Origin: Porogramme epimiltina
Taxonomy: Eukaryota; Basidiomycota; Agaricomycetes; Polyporales; Polyporaceae
Length of the DNA stretch: 42,392 nt
Assembly: GCA_900155495.1 (NCBI GenBank)
Contig: FTLJ01000359.1
Coordinates: 1 to 42,392, forward strand
Direction: 5' to 3'
Shown here: positions 1-10,793 of the stretch, in pieces
Position numbering within the stretch: the stretch's first letter is position 1
Layout of the letters: each line of letters opens with the position of its first letter
The notes under the pieces: generated by a model
Database searches by the model: none
What the model saw: the letters and a program-made list of their open reading frames with translations, nothing else
What the model was told of the DNA's origin: nothing
Position numbers and translations under genes: made by a program

Positions 1-192
1 AACTTGTTGCTACTTGTTCAGCTTGGCAGTGCTTGTACTACTTATACTGGTAGTTCCTTGTGCAAACTTGTTGCTACTTGTTCAGCTTGGTAGTGCTTGT
101 ACTACTTATACTGGTAGCTCCTGGTGCGAACTTGTTACTACTTGTTCCAGCTTGTATAGTACTTGTTCCCACTTGGTGGTACTTGCACTAGC
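1..192. repeat. 64-bp tandem repeat, about three units
   Basis: Three head-to-tail units start at positions 1, 65 and 129, each opening with aacttgtt. Units 1 and 2 differ at only a few bases; unit 3 is more diverged. Inside each unit the word acttgtt recurs, so the unit itself grew from a shorter motif. The array probably continues to the left of the window. Short open frames across it are low-complexity artefacts. Confidence 0.85.
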
Positions 193-690
193 AACAAGTA
201 GCCTCAAGCACAAATAAGTAGGCTCAAGTTGAAACTACTAGTGCACTTATAGGAATATTTTGTGGTGGCTTCTTATACTCCTGGGTGGTCCTTGTGTGCA
301 TGGACATCTGGTGGCCAAATCTCTTAAGTCTGGTGTAGCATGAGAAATCTTTAAGAAAATAAGGAGCCCTCCAGGAGGCACAAGGTCACAAGTCTTTCAT
401 AAGTCTTCACAAGATGGTCCTATATACCAGAGAATAGTGCTGCACAAGTATTGGAAATACATAAAAACATAACTTGTTCAACTTGTCTACTGGTGCTCCT
501 GGGAGGGGCCCACAAGTCATTCCAAGCATGAACAAGACAAAATAAGTCAGTTCCAGAAAAGTCAAGGTTTTGCTGATGTACCAACTAAGTAACAGCGCAT
601 CCCACTCCTCCATTGACATCTTCACTATCAAAGTGAGCGACCTTTGCGATCTAAAACACTTCCCCTAGGATGTCAGTTAAGTGCTTACTC
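193..690. other. AT-rich region without a recognised gene, repeat-flanking
   Basis: The sequence next to the 64-bp repeats keeps the same vocabulary (caagt, cttgt, aagtag) for about 150 bases and then becomes ordinary. A 74-codon minus-strand frame (407-631) matches nothing I recognise. The stretch could be the end of a degraded retroelement, but no LTR boundary, primer-binding site or target-site duplication is visible. Confidence 0.4.
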
Positions 691-733
691 ATGATGTTAC
701 GAATAAAAAGCGAAAATAACATGGTACAATTCC

Positions 734-786
734 CGTATCGAACCCGCGAGCACAAATCTCTCGTAGACGCTCAACTAACTGGGCCA
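734..786 (-). ncRNA. tRNA-like pol III promoter relic (possible tRNA-derived SINE or tRNA pseudogene)
   Basis: On the minus strand an A-box-like word (TGGCCCAGTTAGTTGAGCG, 768-786) is followed at tRNA spacing by a B-box-like word (GGTTCGATACG, 734-744), and T-runs follow downstream. The T-arm stem pairs poorly and I cannot fold an acceptor stem, so this is not a functional tRNA. It could be a SINE head, an old tRNA pseudogene, or chance. Confidence 0.3.
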
Positions 787-1481
787 TCTGGTCTTTGATA
801 TCTACGTAAATATAGTACCAACCCGCGGGAAGGTTCGGGGCGGTGCCGCTGGGGCCCTGTCGGTGAAAGGATTCGGCGGTACCAATGCGCATGCCGACGC
901 CCACTCATCGACCCTTCCATCTGCTGGCCGCGGGAACTATGATCCCCGAACGGTGTGGTTGGCATACCATCCAAAATCATTATCTTCGCTCTCATGATGC
1001 TACATCTTCGCGACTGGACATTCGTACGAAACGTTGTCTTTTGGACGCACGCGGTCAACTGTTAGGAGCCCGATTATCATATTGCGAAGATGTACGTTGT
1101 GAAGTATTTTCCTCCACGAGGCATGATGTTGAGCCTCTTATCGGCAGAAGTGAACACTAGGAGAATCTGATTTTCAGAATATGGTTCGGAATCCTTCCGT
1201 CCGATGGGACACGGACCAGTTACAAACGCTATCCGTTGAGTTGGATCTCGATAACGTCATTAGAAGAAGGCTTTGCCTCTCTGGTCATGTTCAGGCTCAC
1301 TCTCACGGGCTCGGGGTGCTCTCTTGATGCTTCTCAGACGGGATCACCTGAGCCAAGGGAGCGAAATGCGGAGGATTTAAATGCCGAGCCCCTAGATTTC
1401 AAACGCGCACCAGTTTCACCCCCGCATACACACATACTGTGCTCCTTATCCTGCCAAAGACTCCCAGAAGCAGATACTTCT

Positions 1482-2755
1482 ATGGTTGATTCAAACACTA
1501 TCTTCCAAAACTGCTGGTATATCGGTAACCAGTTCAACGGTATTCTATACGGTTGGTTGCTGTACATTCCGTTGGGGCGCATCGATTGACTAGTTAATCG
1601 CGCCCCCTTTTGTTCACGCAGGAATACAACTCTCGCTATACTACACGACGATCACCCACATCAAGAACGAGCGCAAGCGGGACGGTCACAACCGGTTCAA
1701 CAACAGGCTCTTATACCTCAGCACGTTATTCCTTGTTACGGCCACTATACACGTCGCCGTTCAAGCAGTATTTGGCGAGGAAATGTGGATCGTCAATGTC
1801 AACTACCCTGGTGGCACTGCCCAGTATTTTTCCGACTTCGCGGCGGTGTGGTATGAGACCATGGATACTGCAAGTGGTGTTTTGATGAATATGGGTACGG
1901 ACGGATATCAGGTATGCACAGCACTTTACCTCCACATCCACACACTTCGTTGAGTGATTCTGGATTGCAGATATACCGTCTTTGGGTCGTATGGAATCAC
2001 GATATTCGTATCATAGTCTTTCCATGTCTAGTTTACTGTGTCAGCATAGGTAAGGATAGCTCTAATAGAGTATCTAACCTCGTTACAACCTACTCACTAT
2101 TTATGCAGTACTCGGAGTCGTTACAGTCGTTGTCTCAGGAGAGGCAAGCGCCAACTTCTTTGCAGGCCTCGCGTCTGAAATGGCTCTCGCCTATGTGTCA
2201 TGCAGTATTGGGATCAACATTATGTGCTCTGCGCTCGTGTGCGCGCGCATCCTATGGGCATCACGACAAGTCAAGAAAACTCTGGGACCCGAGGCTACGC
2301 ACTCCTACATAAACGCTGCCTCGGTGGTTGTAGAGTGCATGTTGCCTCTCGCTGTGACAGGGCTTGCATATGTCATCACAAATGGGATCGGCCACCCGAC
2401 CTCGATACTATTCTTCTCGTTTTACGAGATGAGCGCGGTATGTGACTTCAGTGCCTTTGGTGTTTTGAGTTTTGAGCTCGTTTGAGAGGACTAATGCCAC
2501 ACCCAGTGTCTTTCTCCACAGTTGGTTATCGTGCGCGTGCTTACGGGCCGTGCATACACGCCTCCACCTACCCAGGGACCTCGCACCACACTGCGCTTCA
2601 GGTCGATGTTCACTAATCCGGGGTCTACAACCAATGCCGAAGGAGCCACTACCGCTAGCCCTACGGTGACTGGAACAGATCCTGTGGACACCGTGAGGCT
2701 GAATGACTCTGATCTCACCGTATCTAAGGAGCCTGGATTCATCAGCGCGGTCTAG
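1482..2755 (+). CDS. Seven-helix membrane protein, DUF6534-like
   Basis: Five exons (1482-1551, 1622-1911, 1971-2049, 2109-2437, 2522-2755) join in phase to give 333 residues. All four introns have GT-AG ends and run 59-84 bp. The protein opens with the IGNQFNGILYGIQ segment, followed by helix 1 into YYTTI, a basic loop with KNERKRDGHNR, and further hydrophobic helices. A helix-loop RILWASRQVKKT lies before the last two helices, and the tail from GRAYTPPPTQG onward is hydrophilic and Ser/Thr-rich. This layout matches the large uncharacterised Agaricomycete family annotated DUF6534. Location would be a cellular membrane; no ligand or activity is known. Family assignment comes from pattern memory; the intact frame is read directly. 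It is unrelated in sequence to the two DUF6533 genes further right. Confidence 0.8.
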
Positions 2756-3491
2756 ATATAATATTTTCCCTCGACTGTGTCATATTCCTTGATCGAATTT
2801 TGATTTGTGGAATACTTGACATATCGTATCATGGAGGAATGCTTACGCCTGTATCGCGAACTCGTAATGTCAACCCTAACACAAGCAAATATAGAGCGAA
2901 CCCCTGTATCAGAAGTACCAGGTAAGCCGTGCTATCTATGTGGACATGGCGAGTAGGCCAGATGACTCAAGTGAACGAGGTGCTCGAAGATGAGCATGTG
3001 AATAGGCCCGTCGTATCTCCGGGGTAATAATGCTCCGGCACACAGTTTATCAAGACTTTCCAATGTAGAACTACTGACTCGCCTCTGTATGACGCCCACA
3101 GTTGTCTTCTTGTTGTACTTTTGATATAAAAATGACGCTAAGTAGTGGTTCTATCAGAGCTCAAGAAGTACATCACCAGACCATATCCACAAGAGCGGCC
3201 GCCGATGTGTTTGAAATTGCGCTTCTTTTACCAAATCACATACCTAGCCCCCATGGAAGTTCGGATCTTACCCGGTCAAGCACCTGAATTGACTTTACGG
3301 ATATCCATCTAAAAATAATGAGGGTGACTTCTACAGCATGGCGAAGAGTAGCAAGGAGCGCGCCTCATCTCATGTTGCTATGCATGATACCTTCTGCCAT
3401 TATCACACGGGGATACTCACGATTGACCCAAAAGATCCCTACCAGTGCTTACGTGCGATATTACTAGATAGAAGAGGAGTTTTTCATCTCA
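2756..3491. other. Intergenic, no gene recognised
   Basis: This is the space between the DUF6534-like gene and the first UstYa-like gene. Only short frames without coding-like character are present (for example 3102-3287). It should hold the 3' end of one gene and the promoter of the next. Confidence 0.5.
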
Positions 3492-3498
3492 TATATAA
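3492..3498 (+). promoter_or_regulatory. TATA box of the first UstYa-like gene
   Basis: The word tatataa lies 87-93 bases upstream of the start codon at 3585, a usual distance in fungal genes. No other element could be assigned. Confidence 0.5.
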
Positions 3499-3584
3499 GC
3501 ACCGCTATGCTCCGTCTGTCTGTATAATCTCTCTCCGTCTACGCAGAAGTCCTCTTACACGACAGGATCTTTACAACATCCCCC

Positions 3585-4235
3585 ATGCCACTCCACTCTC
3601 AACGCAAAGCAGAACTCGCAGCCATATCCGTTGGCATTCTCTTCCTCGTCGTTAATGCCGCACTCAAGTTGACTGCGGTGATCCATATTCTCCGCACTCG
3701 TACTCTCGCCAATACTACTACTCATCGTAAGGATTTCACCAAAATGGTCACTTAGGTATTTTATGAACCTCATGTATTGCCCACAGCCCAATGGTCCGTT
3801 GAGACAAAGGAGGTCGCGATGTATTGCGGAAGCTGGGAGCGATATACCATGCATGACGACAGTCACTGGTCGCTTCTGTATCCTCAAGGAGGTGCCGTGC
3901 ATCTCTCCACGCCAGAAGGCGGCCCTTCCGCTCGATACACGGTCGCAATGATGCATCAGCTGCAATGCATTGACGTACTGCGCGCCCAGCTGCTCCTCGC
4001 GCACAACGAGCGTCATCGCGCAATCACCCACCATTGCCTCAACTATCTCCGACAAGTAGTAATGTGTCGCGGGGATCTACATCTGGATGGAATGCAGTAT
4101 GAGTCCACTATTCGTACTATAGCTCCTTACAAAGTTCGGCGTTGCAAAGATTGGAGAGCTGTGTATAGGGCAGTTGAGGAGAACCAGAAAGTTTATGCTA
4201 CCATGGCTGCTGACGAGGAGTCGCTGGGTTCCTAA
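3585..4235 (+). CDS. UstYa-like (DUF3328) protein with variant first motif
   Basis: Two exons (3585-3726, 3787-4235) join in phase and give 196 residues. Residues 9-30 form one membrane helix after a short basic N-terminus. The remainder carries the paired motifs of the UstYa family, whose members act as oxidases in fungal peptide natural-product pathways. Here the first motif reads HQLQC, so the second histidine of the usual HQxHC is a glutamine. The second motif reads HHCLNYLRQ followed by a cysteine, close to normal. If both HxxHC motifs are needed for metal binding, activity may be reduced or changed. The gene lies on the same strand as a second UstYa-like gene 2.9 kb away, with a But2-like gene between them. 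No repeat-type precursor peptide lies beside it. Family call is firm, substrate unknown. Confidence 0.85.
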
Positions 4236-4973
4236 AATGGCATTCGGATGTAGCTAGAAGTGTGTATAGGCCGTAGTATTTTACGCATTTCGGTTGACAT
4301 TTCCTTTCGACTAACAATCACAATGTATCCCCCTCCTACTCCACCAACGACCGTCCTCAGTTAATGACCCTTGTCATAGAAGTTCCAATAGCCAGTCTCA
4401 AATTATCTTTTCCCCCTCACTGATTCTTAGCCTCTGCTGTGCTATAACTCGGGCCCAAAAACAATTCAGTCTCGTCTTTCTGCATCGACGCTTGCACAGC
4501 CATATACAGATGTTCTCCTTTTTCTCCTTTCTGTAACACTCTGGGGACGGTTTCTCGGTTGCTTTCTCCTCTCCGTTATCCACTTAGTACATTAAGATTT
4601 TCATTTCCTATGTCTCTGCAGCATCACGTCGTACACATCGTCAAACTACAAAGTAATAAGCTTTCATATTCTCATGATTTCACTACACCTCCGACGGCGC
4701 CGAGTGTCGGCACGCATACATAGCTGTTGCATAGAAACCATGCTTCTTGTTGTTTAACGCGTTCTCAAAAACTAATAGACAAGAATAACCTGTGCGTTCT
4801 GATCAGACCCCTACTCCTCCGGCACGCGGTATGATCAAGATGGATGCAAGCTTCTCGGATTGCCATCAGATATTAGTCGTTCAGATCTCTCATAGTAGCT
4901 CACAGAGTATACTATAGACACTAAGACATCTGTAACATCATCGCAGTGTTTCTAAGGACACATAACATCTCTT
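4236..4973. other. Convergent intergenic region
   Basis: The first UstYa-like gene (plus) and the But2-like gene (minus) end facing each other across this stretch. I see no coding frame with protein-like character. It should hold both 3' untranslated regions. Confidence 0.5.
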
Positions 4974-6018
4974 CTATCTGACGCCACCGAGAGAACCCAA
5001 GGGTTTACATATGTACGGCCCGGCAGTCGTTAAACTGTTTGCTTCTGCAACATTATTACACCTATTATCATTGGATAATAAGTTAAAGACAAGGTGTTTG
5101 ATCAGGCGGATACTGCTCACCGTATGTCTTGTTCTGACTCGTCCATACGTCCAGAAAACAGTCAGAGCCCTTCGCACAAGCTATTTCGAACCCATACAGC
5201 GACATAGATGGGCATGGGAACTCCGTAATGACTGTCATGTCGTGGATATGAGCCTCGATTGTGGCAACCTTGCTTAAAACGGGAGGTCGTGTGGAGAATG
5301 ACAACTTGCCCGTGTCGATCTTCTTTTCAATATCCAGTCGAAAGACGTCAAAGCGCGATGAAGGACGTATATCGAACGTCGCCCCTGGCTCCGGCTGAGC
5401 CCCAGCTGCGGGAAAATCGAAGGCCAGGGTACAGGACTCCATCCCAAAATCTATGGCGCGGAACTGTACGATTGTATGCACCTAGAATAGATACAGAAAT
5501 CAGCATAGGTAGAGTACGGGAAGAGAAGGAAGCTGTATAGTACATACGTTAGGTGAAACATGTACCCTCCGCTCGTTTGGGGAGAGCCGCGCCCCTTCTT
5601 CATCCCAGTAGTCGTGTTCTCCTCTGACCGCTACCTTATATGGCTCCTGAGTGAATACTTGCGCAGAAATGTCGGGACACAACACTATAGGATCGATTTT
5701 CACGTTGCTAGCGCGACCATTTGAGTACATCTCCTTCAAGCCGATATAGGGGTCCGCGTATTCGAGCTTGCTCGCGAAATCTTTGTCGCGAAAGATAGTC
5801 GCGTTTGCGTGCGCGAGATATAAGATGGCCACGGCGTCGGTCAATGTGACGACAACGATTGCCCCTATCACCCAGCGGAGTAGAATGGGGATCTTATAAT
5901 CCTGAGGCGTATTCTTCTCCTCTAAGTGATAGAAATCCTGTTTTGGTATTACATAAATGAAGGCTCTTGAAGTAGTGCATACCTAGACCTCGGTCAAGAA
6001 GTAGTTCTGTTCCTTCAT
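4974..6018 (-). CDS. But2-like single-pass membrane protein
   Basis: Four exons on the minus strand (6018-5989, 5937-5548, 5481-5121, 5044-4974) give 283 residues. The start MKEQNYFLTE was chosen because it splices in phase into exon 2. A membrane helix follows the basic segment KIPILLRW (about residues 31-52). A conserved extracytoplasmic part follows, with motifs YIGLKEMYS, RRVHVSPN, VQFRAIDFGMESC, and near the end a short Cys-containing stretch (CFLDVW). This is the layout of basidiomycete proteins annotated with a But2 C-terminal-like domain; function is unknown. If the last intron (donor gtgagc at 5120) is retained, translation would stop at 5083 instead. An alternative upstream ATG in another frame (around 6077) does not connect to exon 2. 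Genes of this type often sit near UstYa-like genes, as here. Confidence 0.75.
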
Positions 6019-7109
6019 CTTGGACTGAGTCTGTAGGAAGCAAATCGTACCTGGGGGTGGGTTCGGCGTACATTGTGGGTATGCGGAGACCCTGTAGTTG
6101 AGCCGCTGTACTGACATATATCTACCCAACAGCCCTAGGAAACGCGTCTACCAGTTCACATGCTCCAACAATAGTCCACAGTGCCGACTTTCCTCGCCCG
6201 AGTGATACCGGGGTGAGTGAATAAACTTTAATCGTATGGATTGGCTCCGCAACTTGCACACCGAGACAGAGGAAGCTTGTACTAGACGCTGTACATACGG
6301 AAGCATTCGTACAGCCTCCTCCGGCGCGGTCGGAAGACGCTTGCCCTGTGTACGTCATACGTAGACTTCTAATTTCACATACTGGCATATCAGGTACTTA
6401 TGAGAGCCGGTGAAAGATGTTGAGCTCGCTAAGTCAGTAGGCGGTGAGGCTGTCTCGTTCTAGGCTATGACTCAAAAGATAGAAGCCCTGGGCTTCCTTG
6501 AAGCTCCGCAACCCCAACAGAAGAAGACGTAGCACGCGGAGGCATTCAAAGCGCCACATGATGGGGTGTCATGAGGACACGTTCTGAGTGTCTGTTCCTC
6601 CATTAGCAACGTGACTGCCGCGGCAAAACTTGCCTTGTGGGTGCAAGTGGGGATGCGGGCGCATCAGTAGCACACTGTCCTTTAGGTATCGTGTGCTCAA
6701 CAGAGTGTCAAAAAGAGCAAATGCCTAGGTGTGTATTATATGAAAGGAAGCCATTTATCGCATCAACGTGGGCCGGAAGTGTATGTACAAGAAATGCCCA
6801 AACATGCCACTTACCCAATGAGCTCCAAGTAATGCATCAAGCGCCGGACCCTGGGCCACGTAGAGACCGCGAACCACAGACGGAGCCTACACATATACAC
6901 GCCATCTCGCTGTCAACGGCGACCCAAAGCCGGGGAACCACGCCCCCCGAACAGCCTTCTAGTGAGGACTTAATCACAATAAGTTAGAAGCGGTCACTAT
7001 TCACACTCCACGACACTCGATTACATCGTTTCTGGAACGTACGAGTGATGTTATAATTACACAGCGCCAACGATAGCCTGACGACTGCGTTCTCATTTAT
7101 CTGACCAAG
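6019..7109. other. Divergent promoter region
   Basis: The region lies between the starts of the But2-like gene (minus) and the second UstYa-like gene (plus), so it should contain both promoters. A 116-codon plus frame (6637-6987) is rich in Pro, Thr and Cys without recognisable domains and is probably not a gene. No TATA box could be placed with confidence. Confidence 0.45.
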
Positions 7110-7813
7110 ATGCCACGAGTCTTCTTCAAAGGCATTCCTAGGCCTCTCGCAAGTCCCTGTCTACCCATGCACCGTCGCTGCATAGGAGTTCTGCTTCTCT
7201 CTGCATTAGCGGTCCTCAATGCCTTATCTACTAAGTCTATTGTGGACTTCGTAGAGAGCTCGTTCGCCTCGCGCCCACATCCTCCGGAGCACTACAGTAT
7301 GGAACTAGCTCTTCTTCTTCTATTTTCCCTAACTTTCACATCGTAGGCTGGATTGAAGATGACATGCCGGAGATGCTCCCTCTCATCGATCCACGACCGG
7401 GCGTCCTAATGTCATTTGAAGAGAGCGTACACTACGGGCCCGACGGGCCTGATGCGCGTCTCGAGTGGCTTTTTACAACCGCTACACTCATCCAAGATGG
7501 TGAAGTTTACGTCGGGCCCACCAACCGAATCGCTATTGTCGCGCTTTCGCACCAAATCCACTGTCTCCGGATGATCCAAGACAACTTACGGTGCGACGAA
7601 CCCATGGCAAAGTCTTACTTCCCCCATACCGAACACTGCCTTTCGATGCTCAGAGAGCAGACCCTTTGCGCCGCAGACTGGACACTGGAGCATGGAGATC
7701 CCATCAAGCGCAATTTTACTCTCGAACGCACAGCTGGTGATCGGGAATGCATCGATACGGATGCTTTCTATTTAACTATGAAGCAGAACAGGAAGGAATG
7801 GGAGGGTCACTAA
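7110..7813 (+). CDS. UstYa-like (DUF3328) protein with both canonical motifs
   Basis: Two exons (7110-7296, 7347-7813) with a 50-bp intron give 217 residues. A basic N-terminus is followed by one membrane helix (about residues 24-40, CIGVLLLSALAVLNAL). The segment SFEESVHYGPDGPDARLEW matches the conserved block before the active motifs. The first motif is HQIHC (in SHQIHCLRMIQ) and the second HTEHC (in HTEHCLSMLREQTLC), both canonical HxxHC, followed by a third cysteine. UstYa-family proteins catalyse oxidative steps such as cyclisation or halogenation of fungal peptides; the substrate here is unknown. A second Met at about residue 20 (MHRRC) is also possible as start. Together with the 3585 gene it forms a UstYa pair, an arrangement common in RiPP-type clusters. 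Confidence 0.9.
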
Positions 7814-8463
7814 ACTCAACACTCCGGTCTCTCCCGCATTTAGTGAGTTCTGGAGGACTCCGTACACGACAAAATCTGATGCAAAGTTCTAAGCCCTGAA
7901 TATTACAATGCCGCGTTCTTACTGCACTGTTAGGTAGAATAAATACGGTCCGGGGTAGTGCTCACGTACTGAGAATGAAGAGTGGTCATTCATCTACTCA
8001 TAGACAGGTCTTATAAGCCTGTCTTGGTATAAATGATAAACTCGAAGTTCGAGGTCTCAGGATCGCGCCGCCACCGCCACATGTCAGTCTCAATGGTATA
8101 AGCATATATCATCTCCGCAGGTGCACTATCCTTGTAATACCCGTGATGAGCCACCAGAATGTATCACCAAATGCATCTTCTTTTCCGTTTAATCACTTTG
8201 TATAGATTGTAGAAATTTCATGTAACCGAATTGTTTGCATGAACAAGCTTTATAATTTGCTCGGTGCACCATTCGAACATACTGTGACATATGCATCCTC
8301 CAACGGGATGAAGAAGCGTTAATCTTCATGTATTGTTTCAAGGTCTATATGCACAAAAGGGCCACTCGACTCTTCAACGTCAAGAAATTCTAGAATATCG
8401 GCGACGCGCCATACATGTGGTACTGCAGATTTCTTCCCAAACATTCATAAGAGTTTCTACGTA
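7814..8463. other. Convergent intergenic region
   Basis: This is the space between the 3' ends of the second UstYa-like gene and the GNAT gene. It is AT-rich. No gene or structured element was recognised. Confidence 0.5.
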
Positions 8464-9500
8464 TTATTCCGATATCACCATATGGTTTAAGAACTCTTCT
8501 CGCTCGCGACTCGCGAGGATCCAGACCTTCCAGTCTCCCCAGGGGGACGGCATTTCTCGCTCCCCGCGAAAGATCAGGCCCATGCCCTCGTACTTGGGAA
8601 TCTGTTACAGAATATCTGAGAACTTCGAAAAAATCGTTCCCAAGGTCCTTACATTGATCGAGTTGGTGGTGGATAAGCCAACGGGCTTTCTGAACTTGGC
8701 AGCCTAAGTAGATGATCAGAAACATCATACATATGGTTAGATATCAAACACACCTCCTTATATGCGAGCTCGAACATTTCCTTTGCAATGCCCTTGCCCT
8801 GATAGTCGGCACGGACCATTGCCATAATACACCAGTACCACGAACGTTCGACTTCTTTTACTCCCAATATATCATCTGCTATCTTTGGGAAGGTTTGGGT
8901 CATCTGAAGGATCGAAGGGGAAAAGCCCAATGTTATATACGACTCGATGACCAAAACGTTAACTCGTACCGTTTCGCTATAGTACTTCTGACCTTCGGGG
9001 GAAAGTTTCTCAAGAAATTTGTACAAACCTCCCACTTGGCGTTGCTCCTCACTTTCACGGTATCAGTAAAGGGATCAACAAGCAAATGACATTACGTACG
9101 TGTCGTTAAGATGCTGTCCCGGGGGACAAAACTGGGTATATCCGACAAGCACGCCTGACGCATCACGCGCGGCCCAGTTGTGGGCGACCCCAGGACAGAG
9201 AGCGAGGGGGCGAATCATGGCACCATTGAGTTCGTCGATGAGATCCATGTTCCCCCCTGTGAGTGAGATGGCAGCAGGGTCTTATAGGGTATAATGTATC
9301 AGAGAAGCAGCAGCGCATCACATTTCACGTGTTTAAACTCTAACCTTTAGCCATAAGGGCTGAGGTCAAGGTGACAGCTTCATTTACGAAGTCTTCTGCA
9401 TATGTGGACATGTAAACGGTCGAAGAGGCCTTAAAGGAACAGGGATCTCACCGGTTGGGTTTTGAAGGAACTCAATAGTGACGTCAGAAGGAGGAGACAT
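8464..9500 (-). CDS. GNAT-family N-acetyltransferase
   Basis: Seven exons on the minus strand (9500-9452, 9395-9345, 9280-9096, 9047-8970, 8903-8754, 8703-8653, 8601-8464) sum to a complete frame of 233 residues. The acetyl-CoA binding loop is seen as VRADYQGKGIAKEMFELA, fitting the Q/RxxGxG/A pattern of motif A. It is followed by LSTTNSIN and KYEGMGLIFRGE, the usual strand and helix of the GNAT C-terminal half, and a final SPWGDWKVWIL block common in fungal members. It should transfer acetyl from acetyl-CoA to a small-molecule or peptide amine in the cytosol; the substrate cannot be told. All exon phases close, so the gene looks intact. Its place beside the UstYa genes could mean a tailoring role, but this is only proximity. 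Confidence 0.88.
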
Positions 9501-10242
9501 GGTGATACGCCGCAAGTCGGAAGGTGGTGAATGCGCAGCAAGTCGGAATGGGCAGGGGGTGTCGGATGACGGGGAGACGCGCACCATCAAGCGGATTTAT
9601 GGGAGATCGGATTGAGCGCACTGTAGGCACCTTCACGGCGTCTATGAAGGAATGTTCCGAGTCCCTACTATCTGGGAGCTTCGTTCAATTGAAAGAACTC
9701 AACGCCTTAAGATTCATCAAGTTACGGAAGTTCTAGAATTATCTTTGAGGTCCTGATCCCCTTTTAAGATGTATAAGAATTTAAAAGCAGCCGGCGAGAA
9801 TTCACAATATCCAAAGACGTTCGCGGTCCGAGTTCTTGGATACAGGTACCTGTGTATGTGGTGCCCTGTGTTCTAGTGGCACCGGAAGAACCGGTGTGCC
9901 GACGAACATGATGCATAATGCTCTTCTCCAGTCTTCTTACAGTGCCCTCTCGTTAGTTCTGGTGCGTCATGGTCCGGTTCAAGTTCCGATAGACATCGGA
10001 TCCAGAGACTTTTGTGGACGCCTGTGTGCTGCACCCGTCAAATAGTAGATATCTGAGAACTAGCATAAACAGTCGCTGCGTGCGCGTGACGGGCAGCCTG
10101 ACAGCGGCGCAAATACGTAAATGTGGGCATGAGGGTTGAGATTACTTCTCCCTTGAGGCTTATTCGTACGCTCTAACTATGAGACATGTACTGATCAGTC
10201 GACCAGTTTGTCGTGGGACGTTTGCAATGGCCTCCTCGCGGT
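9501..10242. other. Divergent intergenic region
   Basis: This stretch lies between the starts of the GNAT gene (minus) and the small secreted peptide gene (plus). Short frames in it (for example 9836-10045) have no recognisable features. Confidence 0.45.
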
Positions 10243-10248
10243 TATATA
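10243..10248 (+). promoter_or_regulatory. TATA box of the small secreted peptide gene
   Basis: The word tatata lies 50-55 bases upstream of the start codon at 10298, close enough to give a short leader. Confidence 0.5.
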
Positions 10249-10297
10249 GGGGGCCAAGCTCTCTTGGATACCACAACGTCCACTTGGCAAGCTCACC

Positions 10298-10523
10298 ATG
10301 TACTTCACCAAGACAATCCAGCTTGCCTCTATTGGCCTCGCTTTCCTGGTAGCCTCCCCATTCGTTGGGGCTGCTCCTGTTGCCAATCCAGACGCCAGCG
10401 GTGAGCACGTCGCATCGGCTAGTGAATACTGTCTATATTAACAGATTCTCAGGTGCCCTCACTCCCGTCGAGAATTCATACGTTGGCGCTGCTATTGAGT
10501 ATGCTACTATGCTTCGCGCCTAA
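10298..10523 (+). CDS. Small secreted peptide, 57 residues
   Basis: Two exons (10298-10400 and 10453-10523) are joined across a 52-bp intron with gtgagc donor and ttctcag acceptor. The N-terminus has a clear signal peptide: MYFTKTIQ, then a hydrophobic core ending in VGAAP. The predicted mature part is about 30 residues (start APVANPDASG, end EYATMLRA), with no cysteine, no KR/RR Kex2 site, no internal repeat and no CaaX end, so it is neither a lipidated mating pheromone nor a typical repeated RiPP precursor. It has two tyrosines, the kind of residue UstYa oxidases act on in other systems. It could be an effector-like secreted peptide, or a single-core precursor for the nearby UstYa genes; the latter is speculation. 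Without the intron the frame would stop after a few more codons. Confidence 0.55.
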
Positions 10524-10793
10524 GGTTCGTGCACTATGCTTTCCCCTGCGTTCGAGGTATTGAAGCTATGTTGTATTAGACTCGCGTCGGGCAATGACCG
10601 CCCCCATGTTCTACCTTGTAGGTTTGTTTGAGAGAGTATGGGTGGTATTTCGATGTAGCAAAGGGACGAGGTGGCTCGAACGTTTCTGCGTGTTGGAAAG
10701 CAGGGACAAGATTGAACAAGTTCACCGTGCTGTATGGAAATGAAAATGTTGTCTCCTGACCTTCCGTTCTGGCGAGCTACGCGTAACGAGCGC

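Noticed and set aside
407..631. Copia-type retrotransposon RNase H end
   Set aside because: A few words near 570-585 looked like the end of such a domain, but no neighbouring motif, LTR or larger frame supports it.
734..786. Functional tRNA gene on the minus strand
   Set aside because: A- and B-box words are present, but acceptor and T stems do not pair, so only a relic was recorded.
5040..5120. Stop at 5083 as the end of the But2-like protein
   Set aside because: A consensus gtgagc donor and ttgcag acceptor allow a fourth exon with a Cys-containing end in frame; the earlier stop is kept only as an alternative.
6637..6987. 116-codon plus frame in a divergent promoter region
   Set aside because: It is Pro/Thr/Cys-rich without structure or splice support and lies where two promoters are expected.
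10298..10523. Basidiomycete mating pheromone precursor
   Set aside because: The product is short and secreted-like, but it ends in MLRA without a CaaX cysteine and has a classical signal peptide.
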